A stretch of DNA of 64,000 bases, from assembly GCA_018287875.1 (NCBI GenBank), contig JAGVVL010000022.1:124001-188000 (forward strand). Direction: 5' to 3'. Position numbers and translations under genes: made by a program. How positions within the stretch are numbered: position 1 is the stretch's first letter; each line of letters opens with the position of its first letter. Below are positions 20,282-32,723 of this stretch, one piece after another. The notes under the pieces are model-generated. The model did not search any database. It was not told the DNA's origin and worked only from the letters and a program-made list of their open reading frames with translations. Source of the DNA: Nigrospora sphaerica (taxonomy: Eukaryota; Ascomycota; Sordariomycetes; Amphisphaeriales; Apiosporaceae).

Positions 20282-22142
20282 AGTTAGCCACCCGCCACTT
20301 GGGCCAACCCAGAGTTGGGCCGCCACACCTATCGCGAGACCCCTCGAGCTGGTTTTTATTTTCTTGCAGCCACACACTGCCCTAGTTAGCTAAACTTTGA
20401 CCTGTATGTCCTCGAGGACCTCCTCTATCTCCTGATTCTGACCATCTTCAATTTCTGGTGTTTCTGACCGCCTATTTTGCTGCTGGCGCGCAAACCCCCC
20501 TGGGCGGACTCGGTTCACTTCATCCCTCAGCTGATCCCTAGCTTGCAAGATGTGCTCCATGTCAACAAACGCCTGTTGAGACCTAGGAATGACTCGACGC
20601 TGCTTTCGAGGTCGCTGTCTCTCGAGCGCAGCTTTTAATTGCTCAATTAGCTGCTCGTGAGCGACGTTGCTGGCGCGCTGTCCGCTGCCAACACGCGAGA
20701 CTCCAGTTCCTTCAATTGTCTGCTGTTCTTTGGCGTCTGGAGATCGATTCCTAGTAACACTGCGCTTTGGTCTGGTGTTTTCGCGCGCTCCGGTTCATCT
20801 GGAGTCAGCGCGTCGTCCTGTTTGGTGAGCCTGCTATTAAGAGGCTTAGAACGGTTCCTTGGAAAGATACCAGTGGACTCCCAGCCTCTCAGGATCTTTC
20901 CCTTTGTCATAGTCCCACTTTGAGCTCTTTTCCAAGCAGCCACGAACTCTGGCTTGCCATCAACGGTGGCCATCATAGAATAGCAGGTGGCACGCAGGAT
21001 GGACCTGAACCTGCGCTTCAACGCTGAGAAGGGGCCGACGTCGAGGGGCTGGAGTAATTATCTGTGAGTAGTGCGCTGGTAGGAAATTAATTTAGACTCG
21101 CGCTTGGAGACACTCCAGGAGGAAGGCTTCGTTGGTGTGGCTGTTATGGGCGTCGATGATGAGGTGACGCCATTGGCGATAGTTTGAGGCTTCGTCTGAG
21201 GGAGGAACACCTCACGTAGCCAGCGTAACGCTATCTCATTGCTTGACCAGCCGGAACCGCTGGAGGCGAACCTCCAGGACTTGAGGTCATCTTCGTCTAG
21301 CATCGCATCCTCAAACCACTGCTGCTGGGGTTTTTGCCTCCGAAGATGACCAGGGGGGAAAGCGCTCTGCCGTCTCCAGCCACGCACTCCACGATAGTTA
21401 CCCAATCTCTGTTAAGGGGGCCCTTAATGAGGACCTCCTTAAGCTCAGAGGGTCCGATGACAAGGGGAGCGTCTCCAATTCCGATTTGGAACCCTATATC
21501 GTCGGCGTTATACGTGTGAGCTGGAGGGATGGCAGATATCAGGGGGTCATCCAACCGTTGGAAGAACTCCTCGATATTTGTTGAACAAGCTGCGTTGGCG
21601 CGCCGCCAGTCATAGCGGATGCTGCGCAAGGTCAACTCTAGATTACGCTGCAAAAAGCGCTGGATCCAGTGCCTCTCAAAGGTTTCAGGGCCTCCAGACG
21701 CTCGGGAGATTCTCAAAGCATACATTTTGAACCTTGAGCGAGGCGGCGCGGAGCCTAGCTTGGCCTGCGTCTTAACCCAGCGCACCAGATAGGCCTCCTG
21801 GCGTGGCGATAGCTTCTGCTGTTACTCGTGAGCCTCACGAACAGTCTGTCCACCGTGAATGTGGCGTTGAAGCGTTGACCTAGGGACGGGGTGTCCCTAG
21901 CAGCTGCTCGCACTGAGGTGCCGTTCTTAGCGGCTTGAATGGCAGCCTGCATACGTTCCTCACGATCTGAAGGCATATCAATAGATGCGCAGCTGAAAGT
22001 CGATGAGATTGGTCTAATTAGTCCATCTATTGGAGTCCACTTTGCTTTTTTATCTACAAGTGAAACTGTTTGCGATGTTGAGGATGGCGATACTTTGTTA
22101 GTGGCCCAAGTCTGGGTTGGCCCAAATGGCGGGTGTTGAACT
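20282..22142 (-). mobile_element. Degenerate pogo-like transposon, second family
   Basis: An 1861 bp element with inverted ends of roughly 40 bp (about 20282-20325 and 22099-22142) that have several mismatches. It is flanked by TA (20280-20281 and 22143-22144). The ends contain a TTGGGCC word twice each, different in sequence from the intact element but with the same layout of sub-repeats. The transposase inside is broken, so the copy is older. Confidence 0.85.
20647..21976 (-). pseudogene. pogo-like DDE_1 transposase, multiply frameshifted
   Basis: Homologous pieces in different frames are ordered as in a DDE_1 transposase: an N-terminal HTH piece starting at 21976 (MPSDREERMQAAI), a Tc5-type DNA-binding piece (21785-21640), the first Asp in YNADDIGFQIG (near 21500), the second in HLIIDAHNSH (near 21150), the third in LQPLDVGPF (near 21040), and a C-terminal tail to 20647. 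The three acids remain, but at least three shifts or stops separate them. No functional product is expected. Confidence 0.82.
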
Positions 22143-22402
22143 TACTGCACCATTTTATCTATCTTCTTCTAGACACATGGGTGCATTTATATCATGAAAT
22201 ATAGCCGGCTTCACCCTCAGGACACCAGGGAGCTGGAGATGCTAAAGCCACGGCCAAACTACCTCAAATGAGATCCCATTAGCGTGCTACGAGTCTGGAG
22301 GTCTGCTCTTCTCTATCCCCACCGCTAGGCCTTTGCTTGTTCACGCGTCCAAGACTGGCACAGGGATCTACGTACGGCTGACTGCAACTGTATTGGATAG
22401 GA

Positions 22403-23065
22403 CTAGACGCAAGTATAAGACGCCTTCTTTACGGTACTGGCAATGTAGCCATCAATAGGCAGGAAGCCGCAGGCAGCATGGCCTAGAATTATGTGCCTTA
22501 GTATGAGTACCTCATCTTGTAGAGCCTTGGCCGACTCTTTCAAAATGTCATGCTGGACCTGTAGTATCCGCTCACGCTCCACAAGCTTGGACTCTTCAGC
22601 CTGCTTTTCACGCCGGTATCTATTGGCTGCAAGCCGATTTTTCTTTCGGCGAGTATCTATAGAGGCAGCCGAGCTGATTGGGCGACGGCGGTGGCGACGG
22701 AGTAGGCTTGGACTCTCTGACAGCTTCCCGTTGGCGGCAGGTGGTGGCGCGACGGTGGAGGTATCTGAGCGTAGCTCCTGGATTGCAGACTTCGATATCT
22801 TGGTTGACTCGGGATCTGCACTTTCGATTGAGGCCTCTAGGTTTCTGGATATGTCGTGATGGGTTTCCGTGGCTGTCAATATCGAAGATCGAGCATCAGA
22901 AGATTGGAATTCTCCAAAATCTGGTGGCAGTGTTGTTTCAGATAGGCCGTCGAAGACCTTCAGAAAGTTAGACGCGTATGCGCGTTCAAAACGGGAAATA
23001 GAAGAATCTATCGGGTCAGCAAGGAGTGCAAAGCTTTTTGGCCACGCGAAAGTATCGAGCTCCAT
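22403..23065 (-). CDS. bZIP transcription factor (paralogue 2)
   Basis: A 220-residue single-exon protein. The basic region (about 139-155) has the signature N143-x7-R151, and the leucine zipper follows at about 160-192. The post-zipper block HAACGFLPIDGYIA closely resembles HAGCGFIPIDNYIA in the protein at 9976-10692, and the proteins end shortly after it. The N-terminal half is Ser/Glu-rich. It lies immediately beside the degenerate pogo-like element. The frame is intact. Confidence 0.87.
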   Translation of the reverse strand: MELDTFAWPKSFALLADPIDSSISRFERAYASNFLKVFDGLSETTLPPDFGEFQSSDARSSILTATETHHDISRNLEASIESADPESTKISKSAIQELRSDTSTVAPPPAANGKLSESPSLLRRHRRRPISSAASIDTRRKKNRLAANRYRREKQAEESKLVERERILQVQHDILKESAKALQDEVLILRHIILGHAACGFLPIDGYIASTVKKASYTCV

Positions 23066-25970
23066 TGGAGAAAACTGAGGCCCAAGTTGGAGTTCTCGAG
23101 TTGATATTCAATGTAGACAGCTCGAAGGTACGATTGGCGTCCAAGTTAGTATGGTACTTGTGTACGTGTAGTTTTTGGGCGCTTTAGTTGAATTAATGTA
23201 AGTATTTATATATAAATAAGTCATTTATTCCTCTTGTGGACACATGGTGGCTGCATGAATGGATGACGCCGGATCATTAGATGAACACACAATGATAATA
23301 TTCAACGATCTATATTGATTGTTTTCACAGTTTTGGGGCCACGCAGTGATAAATTCACGTCGCTTACAGGGCGCCGGAGGACCTCCGATGCTAAAGCAGC
23401 CTACTGGGCTCAGCTACACACATCATATTCCTCACCACAGCAGAGTGATCTACAGCCGTCGTGTGTACCCGCTATTAAATGTAACTGGCTGGCCTAGCCC
23501 AACCCTCACATCCTTCCTGTCATCCTATGACAACGTCGAAGCTTGTGGGCTTCTTTATTGCTCAATTGGTTGGTCATTGCCGCTCCTCGCTGGTGGGTAA
23601 ATGGTCTTCAAAGATTATATCAGATCGGAGCATCTCCGATTGGACTACCGGAACCAGCTGAACAAATGGTGATGTCACAGAATAATAAGCTTCATCTTTA
23701 CTGATCTCGATGATTCTACAACATGGACACTAGTGGCTTGGATGGCAAGGATGAGTACGGGTATCGAAACCGTATTTTAACACGCCTATCCCCTTCAGTC
23801 TATCACGCTCTAGAACCCGATGATTCTCACCAATCGAAACTGGATACCGAAGGAATCATTGAAATCTCAGCAGCAGTCTAGTTGATTCTATCGGCGATCG
23901 AGCCACTCCAAAACACTAGAAGCATGTGGAAGCAATGGCCATTCCCCAGTCCCTCCAATTTGAATCATTATCAATTCCCGTCCGATGATGAGTACGATTT
24001 GAAATGAACGTTGGGCATTCTCTGCCTTCAATGTCAAACACACCCCCTTCTACCTTTGCCTCACTTCCACCCCACCCCCTCACACACTCCCCCAACGCGC
24101 GCGCCCCTATGATAATGCACAGGATGACACCAAAGTCGTGCCCCATGTTGTAAAATATGATTTGATTTATAACAAGCACGAAAGCGTACTGCACCTCTGG
24201 CATTATATAGGTATTTTCTGGACTTGCAGCTATTCGCAGGTCACGCCACACCAGCTGACCCACTGGGACTGGTGTGACGCTCCTCCAGATGGACCATGGG
24301 CTACACTTACAGTATTTAGGTCACATTCGCTACTCACTTTCTTTTCTACTTCTTCTAGAATACACAGAACTTTGGAACTCACTTGCCAACGCCTCTCCAG
24401 TGCGACAACCTCCATTGTTCAGGCTCGGCAGTTGTACCTCACAGCTCCAAGCATCGAACACACCCCAGAACGACCCTTCCCAATATTTCTTTGCCGACAA
24501 TTCAGCAAGTAAGATTTAAAGTTGCGCGACATCACTGATGGAGTCGATTCCAAAGATATGCCTATGCGACAAGGACAGACTGCTGGACCGGTTTCAACCA
24601 CGACCTAGTCGAGCATCGTCGGAGTGTCCCCACAACCACCCGGCGCCAAAAGTCTCGGATTCATTTTAGATAACGATATCTCAGCCGATTTATCGCTTAA
24701 GGAGACTGACTTTATCAGCGGTTGGGTTTCGTCCATGTCTTTCGAAAAGTTTCGTTGCTGGAGGCTGCTCTTGACAGACACGGGGCCATTTCAGCACAAG
24801 GAGGGCTCAAGATAGACACAGCGAACACAAGAGATAACAATTGGTGCCTCGAGTTCCCTAAATCCACCAAAATACCATTAAGAAGGTAGAACTAAGAGCA
24901 CACGAGTCGACATGAGAAGTCTATATTACTGGCAGATTCTTCATCATCATACTTTCCGGAACCGACCCCTGAAGATACCGGCACGGCTGAACCTTAGGTT
25001 AAAGTTGTTGGTGTCCTCAACAATATTTAACAACACTTGTCTTCACGAACAGATTCATTTCACCACCTTGGTGTTACGGCCTGGCAGTTGGTTCCCTGCA
25101 GGAGCAGCCCTTATAGTGCAGAACTGGACAGAATGACTCCAACATATGGATCATTCCCGAAGCCTTTGCTTTATGCCTCAGCGGGCAGTTGGTCCTGATG
25201 CGCTGTAACAACCGGCCGAATGATGCCTTCGCCGCAGAATGAACTCCAGACCACGGAAATTTCCAATTTGTGTTAGTCGGACTATTGTTGGGACCCTTGG
25301 GCCTTAGAAACGACTGCCTTATTACTGGTGAAGGTCGCCAGCATGTCAGATAGCCGGGCCTTCTCTTCCCCTACTGCCTCCCTACATCCTCCTTCTGTTT
25401 CTTCTCTTGTCCGGTAGCACCGATAAACTAGAATATGATGTCTAACGGGAATAGTGCGTGTCTATAAAAGAAGTTCCGCCCGGAGGGCCATATCCGGCTG
25501 CCCCATGTCATGCTTCACCGTAAGAAGACAGATGGGAGGCTGGGCTACAACCACCCCGGGTGCACTTGTAGTGGAAATAAATAAAATTATCTCCAGAACA
25601 GACAAACAAGTTGTTCGGAGAAACAGGAAAAAGTCAGTCAAATATCGTACCGGTCCAAATCCGGGCCCTCCGACGTACTGGGGCCTCCGGATGTGTTTGC
25701 ATGCATCCATCGAATCCCGTCTCTGTTATCGTCTTGCACCAATGCAAACCACAGAAGATTTTTGTATTCCATAATCATGCCATCATTGTGATGATCTTAT
25801 CCACACTTGTTAGAATTGACTCACCTAACCTGACCCTGTTTCAATAATATGGCTTCCCTCCCTTGCCATGCCCTGCTTTCACTCACCCTACTCTAATCAC
25901 CCTCTCCTCTTAATATCTGACACTATCGAGAGTGCCTCGTCTACATATGCTACGATACTGGTAGCCGCTG
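23066..25970. other. 2.9 kb AT-rich intergenic region
   Basis: No gene or transposon signature found on either strand. A pyrimidine-rich patch (about 24030-24110) and scattered short frames are present. The last few hundred bases are probably the promoter of the Zn2Cys6 gene that starts at 25971. Confidence 0.5.
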
Positions 25971-28286
25971 ATGCCACGAGCCATCCGTGCCCTTCTACCC
26001 AAGGGTGATGAGCAGCCGCTGAACGATCCCACCGGGCCGAACGAGCGCCTTGAGCATCCGCGTAAACGTAAACTTGTCCAGCTCGCCTGTAACTGGTGCC
26101 GGTCTCACAAAGCGAAATGCGACGGAGAAAGGCCCATATGCAACACCTGTCGCCAGCGCAGAGTCCCTTGCGAGTATGACGACGACGCTAACACGACGCC
26201 GCGTGCAAACCTGCGACAGCAGTATAAGCGCCTGGCCGAACAGCATCAGGATTCCACCGAGCTATTCGAGATGCTGTGCACCCGCCCTATGCAGGAAGCT
26301 CAAGCTATTATACACCAATTGCGGAAGAGCGGCAGTGTCTGTTCCACGCTGGCCTTCATCAAGGATAACAACCTCGCAGCCACATCCATCTTTGACCCCA
26401 CACCAAATGGCTTCACCTTTCGCGGGGATCCTGTACCATCGACGGAGCTAACGCTAGGCGTCGGTCACCCGAATGCATACCCGATATTGCTACCTGTCGA
26501 GGATATACAGCACGATCTCGGCTGGAAGAGAAAAAGCATACTGGAAGTGGATCCGACACAGGACGACTCAGTATCGGCCCGGGACACCCATGACGCGAGG
26601 TATGAGATGGTGGTGATAAAAGCAACCCTCAGAATGAGCGACGCGCTGATATGGGATGTAGGTCGCTGGACAGGCCGCACCTGGTGTGTGACGACCGTCT
26701 TCTCCAGATCGACGCCAGCCGTTGGACCAGCGTGACGGATCAGAATACGACCGTCGCAAACCTTATCTCTATGTATCTCTCCTGGGATCATACCGCACTG
26801 AGAACCTTTGACGAGGCGCTGTTCCTCGATCAAATCTCAGCCGGGGAATCCGCCTACTGCTCACCAGCGTTTGTGAACGCCTTGCTGGCAGCAGCTAGTG
26901 TACGAGCGAGCCTTGCACTTGCGTGCATGCAATATCGCCGCTGACGATTCTGGATAGTTGAACTACTCAGCCGTCGACAAACAACGATGTAGGGATCTCG
27001 GTCCCCGGTTCTACGACGAGGCTAGCCGCCTGCTCGCGGCGGAAGAAGCACAAGGCGCACATGTTATCCTCGTTCCTACGGCCATTCTGCTGTCCATGTG
27101 GTGTACCTCAATCGGAAACAATGACGCTGGCGCGGCATTCAAGACCAAAAGCCTTCACATAGCAGATCGCCTAGGTCTATTCTGCAGGCTGCCCCGCGAA
27201 CCGCATTTGTGCAGTCCCTTCACCCGCCAAATGATCAGGGGCGAGACCATCGTGGCCTGGGGCCTGTTCACGAGGCAAGTGTGAGTACATCCAACCGAAT
27301 CACGTGCGCTCCAAATAGCTTTTGACCTACCTTCAGTATGATTGCATATTTCGGACGCGTCGAATTTGAGATACGCGATACTCCCAAGTTTCCATTATTG
27401 TACGATCAAGGGGATGACGACCACAGCGAGGGTCCGTGGAATTCGTTCCCCTTAATTCGCCCCCCGCAGACACTCTGGCGAGACATTGCCTTTAAGGCAT
27501 ATACGGAATTATCCATCATACTGTGGCAAGGAGAGACTGCTCGTAGAGCAATTTCGGGTTTCAATGACACTCCGGCCTCCTTTCATGCCGTCAGGACTAT
27601 GCACTCGCGCCTACTAACCTGGGCTGACCAGCTCCCGCAGGTTCTGCTGCGTGATCCGCACAGCTTGCCAATGGTCCTTGATTTACAGTTCGTGACGCCC
27701 CATCCTGTCGGAATCGAGGATGGATGTCTGATTTAACTTTGGCAGTCTCTTCTTTCACGGAGCGGTTATCCAAATGTTCCGCCCATTCGGCAATGGACAG
27801 CTCCCCCAGCAATCTTTTGCGAAGGAGACCATACAAGCGTCCTTGTCTCAGATGCAAAGAATATTATACATTGAGCGATACCAGTACGAAGGGCCACCGT
27901 TTAGCTCGGCAACGATCGGGTCATTCCTTGTTATTACGGCGGCATTACTGGACCAGTTGGCCAAGACGGAGGGCGTCGATAACCATGCCCGATTCTATCT
28001 AGTTCTGGCTGCCGAAGAGATGAAACGATATGGCGAGGCCTTTCCTTTCATCCACAAAGTTCTCTACAGGCTTCTCAGTAGGGCACTTTCAGAGGGGTGC
28101 GAGCTACCTCACGAGGTGGAAAAGATGTTCCGCCAGTTTATTGCGCGGCTATCCGGGCACTTGCAGCCGCAAAACTTTCCTAACTATCACTCGATTGAAC
28201 TCAGAATGGAAATCAGCGGTGTTAGTGGAGGCAGAACGGAGGGTAGTGTCGCGGCGGCATACAATATCAGCTTGGGAAGCGACTAA
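25971..28286 (+). CDS. Zn(II)2Cys6 fungal transcription factor, multi-exon
   Basis: The N-terminal zinc cluster is canonical: C40-x2-C43-x6-C50-x6-C57-x2-C60-x6-C67, preceded by a basic stretch. The C-terminal part resembles the fungal-specific regulatory region, and the last block (FRPFGNGQLPQ onward) ends at 28286. Two introns can be placed with matching phase: 26600-26661 (62 bp, joining HDAR to SLDRPH) and 27281-27336 (56 bp, joining TRQV to MIAYFG). A further intron is needed between about 26898 and 26970. Another lies between about 27692 and 27750, whose junction I could not place in frame, so either a less usual site or a small indel exists. Target genes unknown. Confidence 0.8.
26600..26661 (+). 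other. Spliceosomal intron in the Zn2Cys6 gene
   Basis: Donor GTATGA, branch-like GCTGAT, acceptor GTAG. Splicing joins the codon split AG|G (Arg) and continues the frame into SLDRPHLVCDDRLL. At 62 bp it is a typical filamentous-fungus intron. Confidence 0.75.
27281..27336 (+). other. Spliceosomal intron in the Zn2Cys6 gene
   Basis: Donor GTGAGT and acceptor TTCAG, 56 bp, phase 2 (GT|T, Val). The downstream exon reads MIAYFGRVEFE. Confidence 0.8.
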
Positions 28287-28931
28287 TAGCAGTCTATGAT
28301 AGCGGGAGCCGTCAGTAGACGTATAGGGAAGGAGTAGGGTTGGAGTAGGGTTGGTAAAAACCGACACCAGGTGCCTATAGAGGATGACATACTAGGGCTA
28401 CTATACGAACAATAGAGAGAGGGACACCCATGGAGTTGCAAACCAGTCTTACGATATCTTTCTCTCAGATGGCCAATTGATATCTGGTTCGTTTCTACGA
28501 CATTCAAAGCACGCCCCTGACGTGACCTAAGGCCTCGCGGGCGCGTGGATGGCCAATTCGAGTCAAATACTTCACCAATTCACCTTTACTGCTCTCTGAA
28601 CCCTATTTGCCAGGCTGTCTCGACCACACATCAAATCGGTAATTTTTATCCAAAAACGACGGGAGGAACTCGATACATTATTGCTCGTTGTATGCTGTGC
28701 GTCCCGTGTCAGCGGATAGCAGTGCACGGCGTGACACCAAGAGGCAGCCGATGCGGGCGAGCGCCTAGGTCATATGTAGCCATGGAATTGGGGTTTACTA
28801 ATTGGCGCAGCTTTAAGGTCTCACAGGTCCTTCTACACGGTGGAAAGGCGGCCGTATAGTAAGTGGAACTCTGAAGGCGGCTCCGGGTGTTTGGGTCGCA
28901 TTTTAATATTTATTGCTCAGCAACAACTAAA
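28287..28931. other. Intergenic stretch
   Basis: 3' flank of the Zn2Cys6 gene and non-coding sequence up to the LINE fragment. Nothing recognised. Confidence 0.5.
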
Positions 28932-30942
28932 AAGCCGCGGCCTTGGCCTCCCTAGCGGAAGCGTGCTGGCGCATAGGATACTATCCAAGAGCGTTCCGGA
29001 AAGCAGTGACAGTTATCCTCCGAAAACCAGGAAAACAGCCAAACGAGTACCACCAAGCTGGCGGGTGGAGACCTATCGCCCTGCTTAACACTATGGGGAA
29101 GGTGATCGAGAGCCTACTAGCTCAACGGCCAGCCAGCTTTGCCGAAGAGAACGGGCTGCTTCCAGACGAACAGATGGGCAACCGAAAGGGACGCTCCACG
29201 GAAACTGCTTTACGGTTACTAACGGACCTAGTCCGCATAGCCTGGAAGCATGGAGGCACCGCAACCCTCCTCTCGCTGGATATCTCGGGGGCTTTCGACT
29301 CGGTTGACCATGGAAAGCTCCTCGCTAACCTACGAACGTTAAGGGTCCCTATATGGACTGTCAACTGGATCCGAAGCTTCTTATCTAACCGATCAACAAC
29401 GCTGTTTTTCGATGGCCAGGAGTCGGACGAGATCCCGATCCCAGCTGGTGTTCCGCAAGGCTCACCCCTGTCGCCTATTCTCTTCTCCCTCTATACAACT
29501 GGCCTCTATAAAGCTCTCCGCGCCGTCCCAGGAACAGCTGCCATAGCCTTCGCAGACGACACGAACCTCCTCGGCTTCGGCCTAGACCCAGAACAGACTT
29601 GCGAGCGGCTGGAAGCCGCCCAAAAGGTCTGTAAAGACTGGGCAGTTAACCACGGCATGACCTCCGCAGTCAAGAAATATCATCTGGTCCACTTCACCCG
29701 AAAGCGAAAAGGCCCAGACACTAGGATCGTCCTAGAAAGCCACGAAATTCAACCAGAGGACTCGTGTCGTGTACTCGGCGTCCAGATAGATCGACAGTTA
29801 CGCTGGGACACCCATATCCAGTCGATCTCCAAGAAGATGGCAACGCAGGTCTATGCCTTAGACCGCATAGCCGGCTCGACATGGGGCGCATCTCTTTAGC
29901 GAGCCCGCCAAGTCTATATAGCGGTCATACGGTCCGCTATAGGCTATGGAGCTTCAGAGTGGCACTGCCAGATCTCGAAAAACAGAGCCAAGACGCTGGA
30001 CGACATCCAAACAGAGTGCCTCCGCACAGTTACAGGAGTGTTCAAAGCCACGGCTGCCGCAGTAGTAGAAACGGAAGCTCACGTGCCCCCCTTAGACACG
30101 TGGCTCAACAGAAGGGTGGCGGCATCGGAAGAGAGACTTCAACAGCCGCGCATCGCGTCACTTATCCAAGCAAGATGCGACAAGGCAGCCAGATGGATCC
30201 TAACAAGACCGACTCGCCGGCGCAGACCAAAAGGCCCCGACGTTCCTGACCGCAAGAGGTGGCTAAACGAATGGCTGGCTGGAGACTCAGCACACAAGGC
30301 TGAGGAAAGAGACTGGCTCCAGAGATGGCATCAAAGCCAGGCATCACGGCAAAACCAGACATCGCAAGCTCCAGCAGCAACTAAAAAGCCGCCGGAAAAG
30401 CGTATCCTTAAGCTTCATAAGGGGCTCCACAAGGCCGAGAGCTCGATCCTCGTCCAGGCAAGGACGGGCAAGATAGGGCTGCGAGACTTCCTCTTTAAGC
30501 GTAGGGTTCCAGGCTTCGACAGTCCATGGTGCAACTGTGGTCAAGGCAGGGAGGCCGTCCGGCATATCCTCGTTTTCTGCCCAAGGGAGAGAGAAAGACG
30601 AGAGCATCTCGTCCAAGCTCTAGGAGAACCGATAGACACGGACAGGATGCTCGACACCCCGGGGAAAGCAGGAATTATAGCGAGATGGCTACTCCGCTCG
30701 GGCAGACTGGGCATGTTCCAGCTGGCAAATCAGCTCATCAGCTAGGAAGCGGGCATGCTGAGCCCGATCTTGGTATAGCAGGTTAGAGAGCAGACAAGAG
30801 CGGTGCGACGCAGCGGAACCTAGGTTTTTCATCCGGCCGGACGTCAGCCCGGAACGGTTTTCCTAGGCTTAGATACGCAGGGGGTCCTCATGGCCTAAAT
30901 AGGTCGCTAGGTGTAAGAATAATAATAATAATAATGATAATA
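28932..30942 (+). mobile_element. 5'-truncated Tad1-like LINE
   Basis: About 2 kb matching the 3' part of the LINE at 2382-7226, beginning inside the reverse transcriptase (GGCCTTGGCCTCC) and ending in an AAT-rich tail. No perfect target duplication is evident. Similar but unequal words (AACTAAAAAGCC before, AGCTAAAGGCCC after) flank it. Similarity to the full-length copy is high, so it is a young relative. Confidence 0.88.
28943..30745 (+). pseudogene. LINE ORF2 fragment with one nonsense codon
   Basis: It reads in one frame from the reverse transcriptase (SLAEACWRIGYYPRAF) through FADDTNLLGFG and the C-terminal Cys/His cluster to LANQLIS at 30745. A single TAG at 29897-29899 replaces a CAG present in the full-length copy, and the preceding codon also carries a C-to-T change. 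The reverse transcriptase palm motifs are present, but the endonuclease is missing. Confidence 0.88.
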
Positions 30943-31377
30943 CCAGCTAAAGGCCCACCTTTACGGGTCAAATCCAGCACTTCCAGGTACATGTAGCCCC
31001 GCCAGCGGCTATGCCAACTCGAAGCAAGATTGATTAGTGGACAGCAGACAGCGGATTCTTGCGCATCCGCTCGCCATTAATACCAATAACCTTTTCATCG
31101 TCCTCGGAACCTGTCTCTCATCCTCACCGCCCCTGGGCCTATTTCTGTCGCTAGACCCGGCGATATAACGGCTGATGTCCGCTGCATCAAAACTTGGTAT
31201 TGCAGACGGGGGCTAGTCTTCCGCATAACCCGGCTATTGCTCATTCATCCTCAAAATACACGTGGCTCGCCGTGAGCCAGATTGGCCGCCCCTCTACCAT
31301 CGTTTATTACAGTTGCCGTTCCATATAAACTCGTGTAGGCATGCTTGATCGCTCCCGATATCGCTCATAGGACGCCA
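30943..31377. other. Intergenic stretch
   Basis: Between the LINE tail and the downstream end of the regulator locus at 31378. No coding feature recognised. Confidence 0.5.
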
Positions 31378-32196
31378 CTAAGGGTCGACCCCGTATGACC
31401 TGGGAGGGTCCGTCATCCGCGAGTGCGTGAAAGCGGGTTCTTCTGTCTGTTGCCCGGCTACGTAACGGGTTTCTTCGCCGAGAGGATAATGTGCGGGATT
31501 GTAAGATGCCACAGGCAATAGCAAAAATGGTGTCTCCACAGCCAGCAGCGCTTGTCGAGGTGACAATCCATCGCGGATGTGTCCCAGCATGACGTTCGCT
31601 TCATATAATCCCGCCGTCTTCAAATATTCAAAAAGACGGTTCAGGTCTTGAACAGTTCCCATGAGATTTTCCCATTCTCGTTTCACTAGCAACGTATGTT
31701 AGCAAGGATATCTACGATAATTGCCAGTGGTGCTGATATCAGTGGTGCTGATATCAGTGGTGGGATATCAGTGGTGGGATATCCCCGCGAATTTTAACAG
31801 GAGCAGAAAAAAGGGCCCACAAGAATGGTTTCGGGTTTCCCTGGCTTTGTAGCATAACAACATAGCCAACCCCGTTTACCGCAGTTTGAACAAGTCGGAC
31901 GGGCTGCATCACACTGTAGAGGAAGATGAGACCAATTGCGATTTTTAATAGATACCAACGGTTGGGTCGTATGTTCGTCGTACCTTGGTCTTTTTCAGTC
32001 GACATTTGTCGCAGGCGGCGCGCACCTGTTGCCTTGGCTCCAAGCGTAGAAGAGCGGCGGGCCTGGAAGTTTGGTGGCCAGCAGTGCTATGGGAGTCTGT
32101 AGCCAAACTAGAAGCAGGTCTTGGCACGAGCGGCTGAGCATTGTGTGACATAATCAGAGGTGACCGTGGAGAAGCATAGAGGTGACCAGAAGTCAA
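31378..32196 (-). CDS. Zn(II)2Cys6 regulator, short or truncated, with introns
   Basis: Exon 1 (start 32196, or 32151 at MSHNAQPLV) ends at 31984 with ACDKCRLKKTK. An intron at 31914-31983 (70 bp, GTACGA..CTACAG) splits the zinc cluster. Exon 2 supplies CDAARPTCSNCGKRGWLC, completing six cysteines with the expected spacing. A later exon (31378-31692) reads REWENLMGTVQDLNRLFEYL and a block ending LSPRQALLAV, as in other fungal regulators. The second intron has a clear 3' end (GCTAAC..CTAG) but no donor that keeps phase, and the protein stops early at 31378. It is probably truncated or partly decayed. A paralogous relic lies in both inverted arms (50231 and 63316). Confidence 0.65.
31733..31786. 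repeat. Short tandem repeat of GATATCAGTGGTG words
   Basis: Four imperfect direct copies of a 13-15 bp word (TGATATCAGTGGTGC / GGATATCAGTGGTGG). They lie in the presumed second intron of the neighbouring Zn2Cys6 locus and may explain why that intron is hard to delimit. Confidence 0.75.
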
Positions 32197-32723
32197 GCGT
32201 CGTACGGCAAGCGAATAACAACGTGTTTCGGTGGTGTTCCAAAGGAAGAAAACGGCGGATTATCGATACCGCCCTTTAGTCGATGATGGTGAGGACTTAG
32301 ATTTTGCTTGTTAGCCGGACGAGCCAACTTAATAGGTTCAGCATCCGGAGACCCATTGAGTCCAAGCCACTAGCTAAGACTGTGTTTAAGACAGCTGATC
32401 GCTGCTTCGCCACAGGGGGACGGTATAGCCGTCTCCAATTGGTGCGATGCCATCGTTGCTTTTGATGTCGAGGTTCAGCCTGGTCGCGTCAAACGGCACG
32501 GCCCGGAACGCAGATTGCGATTCAGGGTACGAAGGGCCCCGCACATGTTCGCGAGCCTGGGCCTGAAGACGTCGGCCTGCACGGCCGGCGGTAGTCCAGC
32601 CCAGTGGTCTTTGAAAGAACTAGTACCCATGCCGCTGCTTGCCCATCTACCTCATTCGCCAATCTACCTTGTTTGTCGTGTGGCGTCTGGCGCTGGTGAA
32701 GGCTGCGTGGCCATCCTACTAGG
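32197..32723. other. Intergenic stretch
   Basis: Upstream flank of the leftward Zn2Cys6 locus. A 141-codon open frame crosses its end and the LTR-like sequence, but no domain is recognisable and I do not regard it as a gene. Confidence 0.45.
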
